Source: Setophaga petechia (Eukaryota > Chordata > Aves > Passeriformes > Parulidae). Taken from it: 64,000 nucleotides of DNA. Numbering within the stretch: the stretch's first letter is position 1; each line of letters begins with the position of its first letter. The notes under the pieces were generated by a model that was not told the origin of the DNA, made no database searches, and saw nothing but the letters and a program-made list of their open reading frames with translations. Below are positions 61,359-64,000 of the stretch, piece after piece. The stretch lies in the NCBI GenBank assembly GCA_024362935.1, contig JANCRA010000003.1, forward strand, positions 45,267,344-45,331,343. The letters run 5' to 3'. The position numbers and the translations under genes are program-made.

Positions 61359-64000
61359 ATGTTACATCTGCCTCTTTCAAATTGCTGCCATATAATCTTG
61401 ACCTTAGCTCTGCCTCTCTGCAGTGTTTTTGCAGAGAAGCCCCACAGTTATTTAATATCCAAACAAAAGCAGTAAACAAGTGTAAGGAACAAGCCTGCAA
61501 TGCTTTCAATTATTTGCTATTTAGTATTGGCATTGAAAAAATTGTATTAATTTTGGAAGCTATTAACTAACTTACTAAACACACTAATAGCTAGTTGGTT
61601 CTCAATGAGGCTTATGGCACTTTTAGATATTACAGCAAGCACACAAGACTACCACACTGCACAGGTAAATCTGGCCTTTAAAATGTAAATAATTTTCTTC
61701 TCCCTTTTATTGCAAACAATGGAGTTTGTTCTAATTCCGTTGTACATGTGCTTTTCAGAGCACATGCACAATAGAGTTAAAACAAAGCCAGTTCCCCTAT
61801 TTGATTTTTTTTTAATTTTTAATTTTTTTTTTAATGCTACCAAAGCAGTGATTATGTAGCCTTGAAGACTTAAAAACTGAGGGAAACCATCCAAAAAAAT
61901 CTACCAGGAAAAGCACTGTGTGCTATGTGTATCTTGCCCTCCACACCCTGAAGCTCTTAGGGCAGAATGTGATGCTGTGTTTCCTTTAGCCCCAGGAAAA
62001 GGGCACTGAGAGAGTCACAGAGGCTCAGCTTGGGAATCCTCCACTCAGAGTTCTCCAGGCTACTGGCCTGGGCTGTGAACAGCTTGGCTTTATCACACTT
62101 TCTTTTCTCCAGATTTAGTGAAGATGCACAACTGCTACCAAGTAACAGTTATTCAGTGTTTTAAATGCTTTCCATTACGCATTGTCAAAACCGTTTGGGG
62201 AAATTAAACATATTATCATGTTGTGTGATTTGGTTTGTTTTGTTGGGTATTTTTTTTTCTTAGGGAAGTTTTCATTCATATTAGTTGCAATGAAATTAGG
62301 GCACTGATTTATCAATTCTTAGATATTTATTTCTAACTTCAAGAAAAAATACTGCATGTACAGAGAAGATATTCTACTTTTTTGGGGGATAAAATTAAAA
62401 GTTGAATTCTAGCCTAAAGTTCACCAGTTCATCAATTTATGGTTTTTTGGCCATGTGAAAATGCACACTTGATTACATATAGCTTATTACATGGGGCAGG
62501 TAAGGATAGACCTGTAGTTCAGACCAACAAATACCAACAGATTTTTTGATAAATCTAGGACTTTTTACATATATTTGTGAGAGTGTCACATGAGACACAC
62601 CCGCAGTAGCAACCATATATTCCCCAAGTATCTTAAAAGTACAGGCTGCAGATTCAATTTCTCCTGAGCTTTGCACTTCTCAGCTATTGTCAATTTGCAT
62701 CACAAGCATAAAGTTATTTAATATACAAAAGCTTTAATGCTCTTTCCACATCATATAACAACACATGTTTATCTGAGTGCTAAATAAAAGCTTTCAGAAC
62801 TTTAAAGTGACTTTATGAATTGTATGTACCATAAAATAAACATTAGAGTATAATAATATTCTGTAATTTGGAAAACAGCAACAGAAACCGGTAGAAGACA
62901 AAAGAACAAATGCTTGAATAATCTGCTGCATGTCAGAAACATTAAATTAATTTATGCAATAATGTAAGCACAGTGATGTTAAGGTAATATGTAGGACATA
63001 AATTATACATTATTATTGTCAGTTCTAGCACTTATCTTAGTGGTATGTCAAAATAAATCCTGATGTGTTAATATTTATAGAAATGAACAAGTGTTACAGC
63101 TCAGGGATTCATCTGTGATATTTTTATATATAATTTGCATTCGCATATATGGGTGTCATTGTCTTTTCTGTAATTTGAGAGGTAAGCATCATGCAATTCA
63201 TTTCTAATGCATTTTACATTACCATGAAAGCACATTATGCTTCCTCCACTAACACTTTTCAAATAGATGGCCTGCAATGATTTAGAGATTGCACAAAACC
63301 ACTCAGCAAATGGGTGACAATCTACCTGCAAAATCTGCAGTAACAATGGGTTACGGTGAGCAAAGTGCACAATTTGCTAACAACAGATTGTCTCTCTAGA
63401 ATAAATACCTCCCAAACTTCTTGCAGGGGCATGTTTGTTAGGGATTAATCTCTCCAAAGGATGCATCTTTCCATTTTTCATACTTTCACAAAAATTGGGG
63501 GAGTAATTCACCTTTCTCCACATAAAATATGAGAATCAGTATTTACCCCCTTTTATCATGCCCATTTCCATCCAGCAGATCAGTTTCTGGATGAAGACAA
63601 CTGTAAGTGCAATACAACAGACAACTGGACCCCACTTGGTATTTGAAGCTGACAGGAGAGGTTTCCATTAAAAAATTATTTCCCCCTAGATTAAGAATAG
63701 TCCAATTTGTTGCTACCTCAGAAGCAAGAGGCACGCAATTCTTCCCTCAGCAAGAGACCTTGAGTAAGGGTGGTTGGGGGTTTTGGCCCTGGGCCACATC
63801 TTCTGGGTTGTGGCAACCATGCTTTGGACAAAAAGGTAGTTGTAGAGTTCATACACTGCTGAGTCCACAAGTAAGGCTGCTGTTTCTAATTACCCAGGAT
63901 TGTTTTGGTGTTTTCCAGAAAAGAAGTGTGAAAAGACTTATACTCCCTGGTTCAGCAGTAAAAGACCTACTCTGAGCCTTGGGTTCATGTTCTGGTTATC
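61359..64000. other. AT-rich non-coding stretch to window end
   Basis: A T-rich tract lies at 61806-61833. The part from about 62700 to 63130 is complex AT-rich sequence (TATTTAATATAC, AAATTAATTTATGCAATAATG) that could include a conserved element, but nothing is decisive. No gene or repeat is recognised, and the last 400 bp include G-runs near 63765-63780. Confidence 0.5.

Overview
This window reads as non-coding DNA from a bird nuclear genome, either intergenic or deep intronic. It is AT-rich and CpG-poor, with long homopolymer tracts and stop codons scattered through all six frames. There is no bacterial-style gene packing, no rRNA or tRNA gene and no CRISPR array. The avian assignment rests on CR1-type LINE fragments with the diagnostic tail (TTCTATGATTCTRTG type) at three places, a longer CR1 ORF2-derived fragment at about 30.0-30.65 kb, and one degraded LTR-like segment whose start resembles bird ERVL-type LTRs. 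CR1 elements also occur in crocodilians and turtles, so 'bird' is probable rather than proven.

Layout. From 0 to 7.3 kb the sequence is AT-rich and apparently single-copy, with a 20-nt AT palindrome at 1.93 kb, an A-rich tract at 3.75 kb and a four-tetrad G-quadruplex motif at 5.44 kb. A plus-strand CR1 3' end lies at 7.3-7.5 kb. From 7.5 to 30 kb there is mostly unannotated AT-rich DNA with several blocks that look like conserved regulatory DNA (8.7, 11.1, 15.9, 20.0-20.7 and 28.3 kb) and a G-rich cluster at 20.87-21.62 kb. At 30.0-31.1 kb a minus-strand CR1 coding fragment sits beside an unassigned GC-rich block. From 35 to 40 kb there is the richest run of regulatory-looking sequence, with homeodomain, FOX and PBX/MEIS-like motifs. 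At 45-48 kb a further AT-rich candidate element is followed by an LTR-like remnant and a minus-strand CR1 tail. At 53.8-54.6 kb lies the longest open frame in the window (238 codons, minus strand), which I do not recognise. From 56 to 61.4 kb a pair of about 320-bp copies lies in inverted orientation about 4.7 kb apart. Between them are another CR1 tail and a small MITE-like element with internal inverted repeats.

I find no exon or gene that I can defend, and no new multi-gene system. The most checkable observations are the inverted repeat pair, the MITE-like element, the orphan 238-codon frame, the G-quadruplex motifs and the candidate enhancer blocks. All enhancer calls come from motif content and my reading of the base pattern. 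They are hypotheses that need cross-species alignment.
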